A stretch of DNA of 64,000 bases from [Pseudomonas] carboxydohydrogena. Its GTDB lineage: Bacteria > Pseudomonadota > Alphaproteobacteria > Rhizobiales > Xanthobacteraceae. Within the stretch, counting starts at the first letter, position 1; the number at the start of each line of letters is the position of its first letter. The DNA lies in NCBI RefSeq assembly GCF_029030725.1, contig NZ_CP113162.1, forward strand, positions 2,292,501 through 2,356,500, given 5' to 3'. Of this stretch, positions 53,664 through 62,445 are shown piece after piece. The translations under genes were made by a program, and so were the position numbers. The notes beneath the pieces are model-generated. The model worked only from the letters and a program-made list of their open reading frames with translations. It did no database searches and was not told where the DNA came from.

Positions 53664-54011
53664 ATGACTACGGCTCTCGCGACGAAGACGCGCGCGAACA
53701 AGTTACGCCCGGATCAATTGCTGGAACAGCAGGCGCGAGAAGTGTCCCGCCTCCTGAGCGTTCTTGCGAACGAAAACCGCCTGCTGATCGTTTGCTACCT
53801 CATGATGCGAAACGAAATGAAGGTCGGCGAACTGGTCGATGCATTGCATCTCAGTCAGTCCGCGCTCTCGCAGCACCTGACCAAGCTGCGCGAGGAAGGA
53901 CTCGTCGAATTCCGGCGCGAGTCGCAAACGCTCCACTACAAGATCGCCGACGAGCGCGTGACCAAGCTCGTCAAGGTCCTCAAGAAACTGTACTGCGACG
54001 ACGCGATATGA
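53664..54011 (+). CDS. soxR: ArsR-family regulator SoxR
   Basis: 115 residues with the ArsR winged helix (EVSRLLSVLANENRLLIVCY; GELVDALHLSQSALSQHLTK; LVEFRRESQTLHYKI). Cysteines C44 and C111 correspond to the redox or persulfide-sensing pair described for SoxR repressors of thiosulfate oxidation. It is divergent from soxC and overlaps soxH by 4 bases (ATGA). It should repress both sox transcripts until a reduced sulfur compound is sensed. Confidence 0.92.
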   Translation: MTTALATKTRANKLRPDQLLEQQAREVSRLLSVLANENRLLIVCYLMMRNEMKVGELVDALHLSQSALSQHLTKLREEGLVEFRRESQTLHYKIADERVTKLVKVLKKLYCDDAI

Positions 54012-55015
54012 AGAATTTGCTGCGCGTAACCACTCTGGCGACACTGGCGTGGGCGATGCTCCCCGCCGCCCTCCTCGCTCAAGACAAGGCGCAGGATTAC
54101 GCTCCGCTCGACCGTCCGATTACGGTGGATCAGGTCCCCGGCAAGGATATTTTCTACAGCATCGGCAGCCCCGGCATTCCGGGCAAGGCCAATGAAGGCA
54201 ACACTTCCAACGCCGGTTATGTCGTGACGCCCGACGGCGTCGTCGTGTTCGATGCGCTCGGCACGCCCTCGCTCGGCTGGGCGCTTTTGCAGGACATCCG
54301 CAAGCGCACTGACAAGGACATCCGCTACATGGTGGTTAGCCACTATCATGCCGACCACATCTACGGCCTTCAGGCGTTTCGCGATCACAGCCGCGCGGTC
54401 ATCATCGCCCAGGACAACTCGGCTGACTACACCGAGAACAGGGAAACCTCCGACGAGCGCGCGGACGAGCGGCTCGATCAGCGACGCGGCGCCCTCGCGC
54501 CGTGGGTCGATGAGCACACACGGATCGTCCCGCCCGATATCATTTTCGACGACCGGCTCACGATCTCGCTGGGGGGCAAGCATTTCTCGCTGATTTTCGC
54601 AGGACCTGCTCACTCCAAAAGTGACATCATGATGATGGTCGAGCCAGACGGCGTTTTGTTTGCCGGCGACATCGTTCAGAACGGCCGCATTCCCTTCATG
54701 AACAGCGACGACGTCAGCACGGTGCATTGGCTCAAGGCGCTCGACGATGTCCGCACGCTCAATCCCAAATATATCATTCCGGGGCACGGCAAGCCGTCCT
54801 CCGCAGCGCAAGAGGCCATCGCTTTCACGCGCGACTACATCCTGTATGTGCGCAAGGCGATGAGCGACGCGGTTGCGAACTGGGTCGATTTCGATACCGC
54901 CTACGATGCGACGGACTGGTCCAAATACAAGGGCTACCCTGCTTTCGAAAGCAACAACCGCGGCAATGCCTATCGTATTTTCCTGGAGCTTGAAGGGTCG
55001 CAATTCAAGAAATAG
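54008..55015 (+). CDS. soxH: Metallo-beta-lactamase-fold protein SoxH
   Basis: 335 residues, signal peptide ending at LLAQD. The metal site motif VVSHYHADHIYG (H112, H114, D116, H117) and later HSKSDIMMMV, PGHGKPS show an intact metallo-hydrolase fold. SoxH is found at many sox loci, is not needed for thiosulfate oxidation in Paracoccus, and its substrate is unknown. The frame stays open back through soxR, but the overlap ATG at 54008 with its signal peptide is the clear start. Confidence 0.88.
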   Translation: MKNLLRVTTLATLAWAMLPAALLAQDKAQDYAPLDRPITVDQVPGKDIFYSIGSPGIPGKANEGNTSNAGYVVTPDGVVVFDALGTPSLGWALLQDIRKRTDKDIRYMVVSHYHADHIYGLQAFRDHSRAVIIAQDNSADYTENRETSDERADERLDQRRGALAPWVDEHTRIVPPDIIFDDRLTISLGGKHFSLIFAGPAHSKSDIMMMVEPDGVLFAGDIVQNGRIPFMNSDDVSTVHWLKALDDVRTLNPKYIIPGHGKPSSAAQEAIAFTRDYILYVRKAMSDAVANWVDFDTAYDATDWSKYKGYPAFESNNRGNAYRIFLELEGSQFKK

Positions 55016-55053
55016 GACAAGCGCCTTCGTAGACTCCGAGCCAGAGGATATTG

Positions 55054-55371
55054 ATGTCGTCCACCATCCGGATACAGGCCCGTCTGATTGGCGATTTGAC
55101 CGAGGTTCAGACCTTGATCAAGCACCCGATGGATTCCGGATTCGGCAAAGATCCCGACGGCAAACTCATTCCCGCGCATTACATCGAAACCCTCAGTTTC
55201 GAGCATAATGGCAAGCCCGTTTTCTCCGCCGATTGGGGACCGACGGTCGCACGGCAGCCCTACGTCAAATTCTCCTTCAAGGGAGGAAAGGTCGGCGACA
55301 CCATCACGGCAAAATGGATCGACAACAAGCGCGCGGCCGACAGCGCGAAGACGCAGATCAAGACCGACTAG
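55054..55371 (+). CDS. Second SoxZ-like protein
   Basis: 105 residues from the ATG at 55054 (AGAGGA site). It aligns along its whole length with SoxZ at 50306 (PMDSGFGKDPDGKLIPAHYI; PYVKFSFKGGKVGDTITAKW), about 55% identical by eye. It follows soxH by 38 bases in the soxR-soxH transcript, with no soxY beside it. It could compete with or replace SoxZ on SoxY, or serve an unlinked SoxY homologue. Confidence 0.9.
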   Translation: MSSTIRIQARLIGDLTEVQTLIKHPMDSGFGKDPDGKLIPAHYIETLSFEHNGKPVFSADWGPTVARQPYVKFSFKGGKVGDTITAKWIDNKRAADSAKTQIKTD

Positions 55372-55516
55372 ATTGTAATCTATTCGGATTGGAACAGATG
55401 CTCGCCTCGTCATTCCGGCGCGCGAGCGAACCCTAAATCCCGCTCACCGCATCGAGACTCCGGATCAGTCCGCCTTCGGCGCCCTGTCCGGCATGACGCC
55501 CATACCCGAGCCCATA

Positions 55517-55570
55517 AATAAAAATGGCTGACAGCACGGATGCAAGAAACCCGTGTCTGCCAGCCACTTT
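55517..55570 (-). terminator. Terminator of the cytochrome c gene
   Basis: Long stem TGGCTG-CAG-CACGG with CCGTG-CTG-CAGCCA and single mismatches; read on the minus strand it is followed by TTTTTATTTAT. The rest of the 214-base gap after the second soxZ holds no gene. Confidence 0.85.
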
Positions 55571-55585
55571 TAAGAAAACAGAGGC

Positions 55586-55981
55586 TTATTTCTTGTTGCC
55601 GCTGGCGTCGAACTGCTTGAGGTACGCGATCACGTCCGCGCGCTTGCCGGCCTGCGAAATGCCGGGGAACGCCATCTTGCCGTGCGGCGCGAGGTGCTTC
55701 GGATTGGTCAGGTAGTCGTCGAGCGTCGCCTCGTCCCAGACCTTGTTCGCACCATTGCCGGTCTTGAGGTCCGCCGAATAGCTGTAGCCCTCGACCGAAG
55801 CCCACTTGCGGCCGACGATGCCGTTCAACTCGGGGCCGACCTTGGTCTTGGCTCCGGGGCCAATCGCATGACAGGCCATGCAGACCTTGAAAGCCTGCTC
55901 GCCCTTGGCCGGATCACCGGGTTCGGCGTGAGCGGCGCCTGCAAAGGCGACAAGAGTGGCAGCAGCAACGATCCAACGCAT
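55586..55981 (-). CDS. Class I soluble cytochrome c (c2/c550 type)
   Basis: 131 residues with signal peptide (ending AAHAE), haem motif CMACH near residue 35 and the axial-Met region LAPHGKMAFPGI near 105. The mitochondrial-like cytochrome c2 fold (VGPELNGIVGRKWASVEGYS) is well preserved. It is likely the electron carrier from SoxXA and SoxCD to the terminal oxidase. It is convergent with the second soxZ and has its own terminator. Confidence 0.9.
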   Translation of the reverse strand: MRWIVAAATLVAFAGAAHAEPGDPAKGEQAFKVCMACHAIGPGAKTKVGPELNGIVGRKWASVEGYSYSADLKTGNGANKVWDEATLDDYLTNPKHLAPHGKMAFPGISQAGKRADVIAYLKQFDASGNKK

Positions 55982-56109
55982 CTTCTTCTCCTTGGCTTGC
56001 TCTTGGCTGTGTGTGCAGCCGCGTTGAGAGCAGCCGCTTAGAACGCTTCTATATCACTCTGAAGCCGATCTACAGCAAGAGACATGTGCAAAAGAAATTT
56101 TGTCGGACG

Positions 56110-57783
56110 TTAGAGGCCGATCGCCAATCCGTCGCTGCGCGGATCGTGGGCACCCTCTATCAAGCCATCGTCATGAATGACGATGGCTCCGGCCTGCCCT
56201 CCCAAGGGACTGTTCGCCGAAATCATGCTGGTTTCGTGGCCGCGCGCCGACAAGTCCTGCGCGGTTGCCGTGCCGACGCTTTCCTCCAGCTTCAGCGTGT
56301 CCCGACTATCGGAAAACGTCTTGCCGAGCAGGAAGCGCGGTTGGCTGAGCGCCGTCAGCGGATCGAGGCCGTAATCCAGCAGCCGCGTCAGCAGCACCGT
56401 CAGGGTCTGCGGCTGACCATCCGCGCCTTGCGTGCCGTACAGCACATGCGGCTTGCCGTTCTTCATCGCGAGGCCGGGATTGAGCGTGTAGAACGGCCGC
56501 TTGCCGGGGGCAATCGCGTTCGGGCTATCCGGATCGATGCTGAACGCGGCGCCACGGTTCTGCCAGAGCACGCCGGTGTCGCCCGCGACGACGCCGCTGC
56601 CCCAATCGAAATAGGTGCTTTGCAGAATGCTGACGCTACGCCCCTGCGCGTCGGTCGCGGCAAAGTACACGGTGTCGCCGGTGCGGAACAGATGCGGCCA
56701 GGGCAGCGCCCGCGCCTTGATCGCGGCCGCCTTGCTATCGAGCCGTGACGGCGTGAGCCTCCGGGCGATGTCGGCAGCGGCGAAATCCGGATCGGCGATG
56801 CCGCCGCGGTCGAGGAAAGCCTGTTTCACCGCCTCGACGCAGCGATGATAATATTCGGCACTCCCCTCCTCGACCCCGGCGAAGCCGAGCCGGTTCAGGA
56901 TGCCCATGATCTCCAGCGTGGTGACGCCCTGCGTCGGCGGCGGCGGCGCGAGCAGCGTTACGCCCCGATAATCCATCGACACCGCCTGCTCCTGACGGCT
57001 GAACGTCTTTGCAAGATCGGCAGCCGTCAGCGGAGAGCCGACCGCCTCAAGCCCTTTGCCGATGCGCGCGGCCAGCTCGCCTTCGTAGAACTCGCGGGCG
57101 CCATGTTGCGCGATCCGCTTCAGGCTCTGCGCCAGATCTTTCTGCACGAACAGATCACCGGGCTTCGGCGCCTTGCCGTCCGGCAGGAACAGTTTGGAAA
57201 ATCCCGGCCAGCCAGCCAGTTCTTTTTCGCGGAACGATGTCCAGAACAGTTGCGAGCCCGTGACCGGGAAGCCGCGCTCAGCATAGAGGATCGCAGGCTC
57301 CAGCAGCGCGGCAAAACTTTTCGTCTCGCTTTTATCGCCTGCCCAATGCGCCCGCGCGTAGTCATAGGCCTGACGCCATGAATCCACCGCGCCCGCGCTG
57401 ACGACCGTCGATTGCGGGCCGCGCGCCGCAATCGGCTCTTTATAATCGGGAAGTTTCCCGGCGGCCTGCCCCAGCCCGAGCAACACCGTGTTGCGGCCCT
57501 GTGCGTCCGCGATCATCCAGATCGCATCGCCGCCGATGCCGCAGAAGTGCGGATAGGTGACGGCAATCACCGCGCCCATCGCAATCGCGGCCTCGATCGC
57601 GTTGCCGCCCTCGCGAAGAACCTTCGCACCCGCTTCGCTCGCAAGCGTGTGCGGGCTCGTCACCATGCCGGTCCGCGATTGCGCCAGACGGGGATCGTTG
57701 GACGCCGGGGACGACGGCAATGGGCTTCCCGGCACGCGCCGAGCGCTGTCCGCTTTCAACGCTTGTCCGGAAAGCCCTGTCAT
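56110..57783 (-). CDS. Gamma-glutamyltransferase family protein
   Basis: 557 residues of the Ntn-hydrolase gamma-glutamyltransferase family: SEAGAKVLREGGNAIEAAIA and FCGIGGDAIWMI in the large subunit, cleavage and catalytic Thr probably at GDTVYFAATDAQGRSVS, then LGGQAGAIVIHDDG near the end. No signal peptide is seen, so it may be cytoplasmic, unlike periplasmic GGT. It is the last of a three-gene operon with a DUF1097 protein and an amidohydrolase; substrates could be glutamyl or other acyl amides. Confidence 0.85.
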   Translation of the reverse strand: MTGLSGQALKADSARRVPGSPLPSSPASNDPRLAQSRTGMVTSPHTLASEAGAKVLREGGNAIEAAIAMGAVIAVTYPHFCGIGGDAIWMIADAQGRNTVLLGLGQAAGKLPDYKEPIAARGPQSTVVSAGAVDSWRQAYDYARAHWAGDKSETKSFAALLEPAILYAERGFPVTGSQLFWTSFREKELAGWPGFSKLFLPDGKAPKPGDLFVQKDLAQSLKRIAQHGAREFYEGELAARIGKGLEAVGSPLTAADLAKTFSRQEQAVSMDYRGVTLLAPPPPTQGVTTLEIMGILNRLGFAGVEEGSAEYYHRCVEAVKQAFLDRGGIADPDFAAADIARRLTPSRLDSKAAAIKARALPWPHLFRTGDTVYFAATDAQGRSVSILQSTYFDWGSGVVAGDTGVLWQNRGAAFSIDPDSPNAIAPGKRPFYTLNPGLAMKNGKPHVLYGTQGADGQPQTLTVLLTRLLDYGLDPLTALSQPRFLLGKTFSDSRDTLKLEESVGTATAQDLSARGHETSMISANSPLGGQAGAIVIHDDGLIEGAHDPRSDGLAIGL

Positions 57784-57814
57784 TGCCTTATCCTTTCAGT
57801 TGCCGGGCCGCCGC

Positions 57815-58357
57815 TTACGACACGGCTTCCTTGACCTGAGAGGAAGAATGCTCCTCCGCGGCATGATGATGGTGGGCGCCGAAGGTCGCGGTGAGCCACG
57901 CATAGATCGGGCCAAGCGCGTTCATCGCCAGCGAGGCAAACAGCGCCGCGTACGGATCGCCCGGGATCGGGCCGAACTTGCCGAAATAGGTGGCGAAGAA
58001 CGACGCGAAGCCGAAGAACATGCCGGGGATGAAGCTGAACGTCGAAATACGTCCCAGCGACATCATCGTCGCGTTCAGCGTGAACAGGATCACGCATTCC
58101 GCCGCAATATAGGCGTTGCCGGTGAAGTACTGCGAAGCGATCTTGAAGCACACCACGATGGCGCAGGCGAAGAAGCCACCGATCGCCATGGTCGGATAGA
58201 ACTTCTTCATCACCGCGGGCGTCGGGCCGCCGGCCGCGAACGTCGCGGCCCAGGTGATGAAGATCGCCCATGGCGGGAAGTGGAACGAGGTCATGGCGAT
58301 GAAGATGGTGGTTACTGCGAGCAGCGACGCGACAATTTCCGCTGGTAGCTTTTGCAT
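57815..58357 (-). CDS. Membrane protein of the DUF1097 type
   Basis: 180 residues from the ATG at 58357 (AGGAGGA site). Five to six hydrophobic segments, with FHFPPWAIFITWAATFAAGG near the start and a His-rich tail (FGAHHHHAAEEHSSS). The pattern fits DUF1097/YcdZ inner-membrane proteins of unknown function. It starts inside the end of the amidohydrolase frame upstream (17 bases before its stop) and precedes the gamma-glutamyltransferase; it might be the carrier for their substrate. Confidence 0.7.
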   Translation of the reverse strand: MQKLPAEIVASLLAVTTIFIAMTSFHFPPWAIFITWAATFAAGGPTPAVMKKFYPTMAIGGFFACAIVVCFKIASQYFTGNAYIAAECVILFTLNATMMSLGRISTFSFIPGMFFGFASFFATYFGKFGPIPGDPYAALFASLAMNALGPIYAWLTATFGAHHHHAAEEHSSSQVKEAVS

Positions 58358-58373
58358 GGTTGTTTCCTCCTGA

Positions 58374-59687
58374 TCAGTGTGTTGCTGAAGCCGTCTTCTT
58401 GGTTTTGGCGTGAGCGTGCGTCTCCGCATGGGCATGACCGCACGTTCGGCAGATCTTGGTATCGAGTTTTGTCATCGCGGCGACTCGACCGCGCTTGAAC
58501 ACCCAGGAACGCGCCGGGATGTCGAGAAGCGCGTCGGCAACGACTTCCGTGTCGAGGATCATCAGATCGGCGGGCTTGCCGACGGCGAGGCCGTAATCCT
58601 TGCCGATGCCGACCGCGCGGGCGGCGTCGGTGGTGCTCATCTTCAGAATTTCCGCCTGATGGTCCGGCGTGCCGAACTGGATCAGGTGCGCGAGCAAATT
58701 GCCGATCACCAGCGGGTCGGCCTTGCCGAACGGCGTGAAAGCGTTGCGCACATTGTTCGACGCATAGGCGACGTTGACGCCGCCTGCCCGCAAGGCCCGC
58801 ACCGGCGTGAGACCCCGGCGCTGGTTCACCACATCCTTGCGGCCGCCGAGATAGACGTCGGTCGCCGGCAAGGTGATGATGGCGATATCGGCTTCGCGCA
58901 ACAGGTCGATCAGCGGCTTCAGCTTCTCCGGCTCGAGCGAACCGGGGCTCGTCACATGGCCCAGCGCGACACGGCCCTGATAACCGGTCTCGATGGTCTT
59001 GCGGGCGATGTATTCGGCGGACATGAATCGCTGGTCGCTCGCATCGTCCGAAAAGTCGGCGTGCATATCGACCGGCAGATCATGCTTGATCGCCATCGCG
59101 AATACGGTGTCGATGTGTTTTTTGGTGTCGTCCCAAGACACTTCGTTGTAGGGACAGCCACCGACCACATCGGCGCCAAGCTCGATCGCTTTCTCCATCA
59201 GATCGACGACGCCCGGCGTCTTGAGGATACCCTCCTGCGGAAACGCGACGATCTGCAAATCGATCAGGTCGCGATATTCCTCGCGCAGTTCGACCGCCGT
59301 CTCAACCCCGATCAGATTCTGGATCGGATCGACATCGGGATGCGCGCGGATCAGCGTCGTTCCGCTGGTGATCGCCATGTCCAGCACCTTGCGCGAACGC
59401 TCCAGAACATCCTTGCGTTCCTGCTTGGATTTCAGGATACCGGTGACGCGGATCGCCTCGTCCAGCGTGCCGAGGCGCGCGGGCATGCGGCGGTGGAGAA
59501 ACGCTTTTTCGAGGTGCAGGTGAGCCTCGATGAAGCCGGGCAACGCGACGCGGCCTTCCGCGTCGATTTCCTCGGTCCCGCTCCGGTCGAGCTGCTCCTC
59601 GATGGCCGCGATACGGCCGTCCTTGATTCCGATATCGACGAGCGGCTTGTCGTCCTCGATCCGGACCCTGCGGATAATCATATCCAT
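58374..59687 (-). CDS. Amidohydrolase, cytosine-deaminase-like, with Cys/His tail
   Basis: 437 residues. The TIM-barrel amidohydrolase motifs are ALPGFIEAHLHLEKAF (metal His pair), the sheet DLPVDMHADFSDDASDQRFM, and ASNNVRNAFTPFGKADPLVI late; the family includes cytosine deaminase, creatinine deaminase and N-isopropylammelide hydrolase. It ends in an unusual tail, CRTCGHAHAETHAHAK and more, with a CxxC and five His, which could bind zinc or nickel. It is first in the operon with DUF1097 and gamma-glutamyltransferase genes. Substrate not evident. Confidence 0.82.
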   Translation of the reverse strand: MDMIIRRVRIEDDKPLVDIGIKDGRIAAIEEQLDRSGTEEIDAEGRVALPGFIEAHLHLEKAFLHRRMPARLGTLDEAIRVTGILKSKQERKDVLERSRKVLDMAITSGTTLIRAHPDVDPIQNLIGVETAVELREEYRDLIDLQIVAFPQEGILKTPGVVDLMEKAIELGADVVGGCPYNEVSWDDTKKHIDTVFAMAIKHDLPVDMHADFSDDASDQRFMSAEYIARKTIETGYQGRVALGHVTSPGSLEPEKLKPLIDLLREADIAIITLPATDVYLGGRKDVVNQRRGLTPVRALRAGGVNVAYASNNVRNAFTPFGKADPLVIGNLLAHLIQFGTPDHQAEILKMSTTDAARAVGIGKDYGLAVGKPADLMILDTEVVADALLDIPARSWVFKRGRVAAMTKLDTKICRTCGHAHAETHAHAKTKKTASATH

Positions 59688-59839
59688 GTTGGTCGCGCTC
59701 CCTGTGAAGTGCCGGTTTTCCGGCCTTTTGCCGTGCCTTATGCGATCCGCGGATTCGTTGGCATCTTGCTAACCATGACGTTAGCGGCCCGCCGCCCCGG
59801 CGGTAATCGGCGGTGTCCTAAGCCGTTCTAGGAATTTTC

Positions 59840-60472
59840 CTAGACCCGGCCCGGCCCCAAACCGTGGCGCATGGCGTAGTGGACGAGGTCCACCACCGTC
59901 GCGGCATCGAATTTGAGCAGGATGTTGGCCTTATGCGTGCTCACCGTCTTGACGCTGAGGTCGAGCTTGCGCGCGATGTCGGAAATCTTGCGGCCATCGA
60001 CCAGCAGGTCGAAAATCTCCCGCTCGCGCGGCGTCAGGCGGCGGTGCGGCTCATCCTCGGGCTGCACTTTCAGGGCCGCCGCCTGCGCCGCCGTGGCGCT
60101 GACGAACATCTCGTCGTTGGCGACCTTGCGGATCGCCTGAATCAATTGCTGGCTGGCGCTGTTCTTGGTGACATAACCGGCGGCACCCGCCTTGAGGGAC
60201 TCGATCACATATTGATGCTCGTCATGCATGCTGAGCACGATCACCCGGCCGCTGCCGATCCTCGCGACCACATCGCTCAGGAGCGCAATGCCGCTGCGCC
60301 CCGGCATCGACAGATCGAGCAGGACGACGTCGCAGGGCGACGACAACAGAGCAAGAAGCTCCTGCCCGTTGGTCGCCTCGCCCACGATCTCAAGATCGTC
60401 GTGCTCGGCCAGAATCTGCTTCAGGCCCTCGCGAAAGATCGCATGGTCGTCGGCGAGTACAAGTCGGATCAT
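59840..60472 (-). CDS. NarL/FixJ-type response regulator
   Basis: 210 residues. Receiver domain 1-120 with acidic pocket ADDH, phosphorylation site D53 (VVLLDLSMPG) and Lys in YVTKNSASQQ; LuxR-type helix-turn-helix at about 145-205 (LTPREREIFDLLVDGRKISD; LDLSVKTVSTHKANILLKF). It overlaps the sensor kinase gene by 4 bases, so the two form one system. The targets are unknown; no promoter clearly matching it is seen here. Confidence 0.92.
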   Translation of the reverse strand: MIRLVLADDHAIFREGLKQILAEHDDLEIVGEATNGQELLALLSSPCDVVLLDLSMPGRSGIALLSDVVARIGSGRVIVLSMHDEHQYVIESLKAGAAGYVTKNSASQQLIQAIRKVANDEMFVSATAAQAAALKVQPEDEPHRRLTPREREIFDLLVDGRKISDIARKLDLSVKTVSTHKANILLKFDAATVVDLVHYAMRHGLGPGRV

Positions 60473-61671
60473 GACGGCAGTTTGTCCCGCAAGGCCGGAT
60501 CGTTCAATGGCAAACGGACAGAGACGATGGTGCCGCCCTGCGGATTGTCGCCGATGGCGACGGCCCCGCCGAGCGCGCGGGCCCGCTCGCGCATACCGAC
60601 AAGTCCGAGCTTGTTGAGTTGAGGAGCACCTTGATCGATCCCGCGTCCATTGTCGGTGATCTCGATATGTAATTCTTTCCCTTGATGGGAAACCGCGACG
60701 CTCGCGCGCCTGGCTTCACCATGGCGCATCACGTTGGTCAGCGCCTCCTGCACGATACGGAACGCGGCGGTCGAAACCGCGCTGTCATAGCCGACATTCT
60801 CCCTGTCGAACGACAGCGAGATATCGAGGCCGCCGAGTTCGGCCGAGTTCTGCGTGAGCCATTTCATCGCCGCGACCAGCCCCAGTTCGTCCAGAATCAT
60901 CGGCCGCAGATTGACCGCGATGCGGCGCAGGTCGGTCACCGAGCGATCCACGATCGACACCAGCCGGTCAACGCGCGCCTGTAGCACATCCTGCGATGCA
61001 AGCCGCTCGCGAAGCCAGATCAATTCGAGCTTCATCGCGGTCAGGGTTTGCCCCAGCTCGTCGTGCAACTCGCGCGAAATTCTGGCTTGCTCCTCCTCCC
61101 GCACCGATTGCAGGAATGACGACAATTCGCGTAACTGCGCGCGCGAGCGGATCAGCTCATCGGCGGCAGCCTTGCGCTCGGAAATGTCGCGCGAAATCCC
61201 GACCGTGCCGATGATGTGCCCGTTATTGTCGCGGATTGGCGATTTGATGGTCTCGAACCACAACATCCGGCCGCCGGGGTCGGAGCGGGTTTCTTCATAG
61301 CGCCGCCGCCGCCCGCTTTTCACCACGGCCCGGTCGGTCTGCATGTAAATGTCGGCGAGATCGGACGGCCAAATATCGTATGGCGTCTTGCCGATCACCT
61401 CGCCTTCCCGCAGTCCGATGATCGCAAGATAGGCGGAATTGACGGCGAGATAACGGGAATCGCGATCCTTCAACCACGCCGGATCGGGAATGTTGTCGAG
61501 CAGCGCGCGCTGCTGTTGTTGCTCAAGGTCACGCACCTGACACCACCGAAGATCCCGCAAGCACCCATGACAGGTTACACCGGCTCCGGCCCTGCGCAAA
61601 TAAAGTGCAATCGGATGATCGGACGGCTCCCGCGGATGACTCGCAGGGTGCAATCGGATAGATTCCGGCAC
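60469..61671 (-). CDS. PAS-domain sensor histidine kinase, NarX/HisKA_3 type
   Basis: Up to 400 residues. A PAS domain lies at about residues 55-165 (LLDNIPDPAWLKDRDSRYLA; GRMLWFETIKSPIRDNNGHI; VGISRDIS), then the dimer domain with phospho-His in ARISRELHDELGQTLTAMKL (near 205) and the ATPase domain (AFRIVQEALTNVMRHGEARR; ITDNGRGI; GLVGMRERARALGG). No membrane segment, so the signal is probably cytoplasmic. The first 45 residues (including CHGC) are atypical, and a GTG near residue 47 is a possible start. The gene is divergent from the amidotransferase gene. Confidence 0.88.
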   Translation of the reverse strand: MPESIRLHPASHPREPSDHPIALYLRRAGAGVTCHGCLRDLRWCQVRDLEQQQQRALLDNIPDPAWLKDRDSRYLAVNSAYLAIIGLREGEVIGKTPYDIWPSDLADIYMQTDRAVVKSGRRRRYEETRSDPGGRMLWFETIKSPIRDNNGHIIGTVGISRDISERKAAADELIRSRAQLRELSSFLQSVREEEQARISRELHDELGQTLTAMKLELIWLRERLASQDVLQARVDRLVSIVDRSVTDLRRIAVNLRPMILDELGLVAAMKWLTQNSAELGGLDISLSFDRENVGYDSAVSTAAFRIVQEALTNVMRHGEARRASVAVSHQGKELHIEITDNGRGIDQGAPQLNKLGLVGMRERARALGGAVAIGDNPQGGTIVSVRLPLNDPALRDKLPS

Positions 61672-61706
61672 CTCACGCCGACAAGCCCTTCCGCACCGAT
61701 CCCGTC

Positions 61707-62432
61707 ATGCGCATTCTTGTTTTCCAGCACCTCGCCATCGAACATCCGGGCATCTTCCGCCAGTTCTGGCGGGAGGATGGCTATCGCCCGGTCACCATCG
61801 AAATCGATGAAGGCGAACCGATTCCGGCATTCGATAATTTCGACCTTCTGGTGGTGATGGGCGGCCCGCAGGACGTGTGGCAGGAGGATCGCTTTCCCTG
61901 GCTGGTGCAGGAAAAGGCCGCGATCCGCCGCTGGGTTGTCGAAATGGGAAAGCCCTATCTCGGCATCTGCCTCGGCCATCAGTTGCTGGCGTCGGCGCTT
62001 GGCGGCAAGGTCGGCAAGATGCATGGCCCGGAGGTCGGGCTCGCACCCGTAACGCTGACGCAGGATGGAATGTCAGACCCTGTTCTCAAGGGTTTTCCGC
62101 AAACCATCGAGGCTTTCCACTGGCACGGCGCGGAGGTTGCCGAGCCGCCCGCGGGCACCACGGTTCTTGCATCGAGCGCTCTGTGCGCGGTGCAGGCGAT
62201 GCGCTGGGGACAGCACGCCTACGACTTTCAGTATCACTGCGAGATCGAATCTTCGACGGTCGATGACTGGGGCCAGATTCCGGCTTACAGGGCCAGCCTC
62301 ATCAAGGCGCTCGGAGAAGAGAAGGCCGCCAGTTTGGCCTCCGACGTATCGCCTCGCCTGCCCGGCTTTCATGCCTCGGCGCTTCGGCTCCACCGCAACC
62401 TGATGGCGACGGTCGGCCCCGGCCGCCCGTGA
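61707..62432 (+). CDS. Class I glutamine amidotransferase domain protein
   Basis: 241 residues. The catalytic Cys is C88 in PYLGICLGHQLLASALGG; the His/Glu pair is in DFQYHCEIESS. It matches stand-alone GATase1 proteins annotated as GMP-synthase-like, used in cleaving gamma-glutamyl bonds. It is divergent from the sensor kinase with only 35 bases between them, and is not obviously linked to the gamma-glutamyltransferase 4 kb away. The exact substrate is unknown. Confidence 0.85.
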   Translation: MRILVFQHLAIEHPGIFRQFWREDGYRPVTIEIDEGEPIPAFDNFDLLVVMGGPQDVWQEDRFPWLVQEKAAIRRWVVEMGKPYLGICLGHQLLASALGGKVGKMHGPEVGLAPVTLTQDGMSDPVLKGFPQTIEAFHWHGAEVAEPPAGTTVLASSALCAVQAMRWGQHAYDFQYHCEIESSTVDDWGQIPAYRASLIKALGEEKAASLASDVSPRLPGFHASALRLHRNLMATVGPGRP

Positions 62433-62445
62433 CGCGCGTCCTGCC

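Noticed and set aside
53609-54007. Upstream extension of the soxH frame through soxR
   Set aside because: The frame is open by chance; SoxR is clearly encoded in the other frame and soxH has a signal peptide right at the ATG at 54008.
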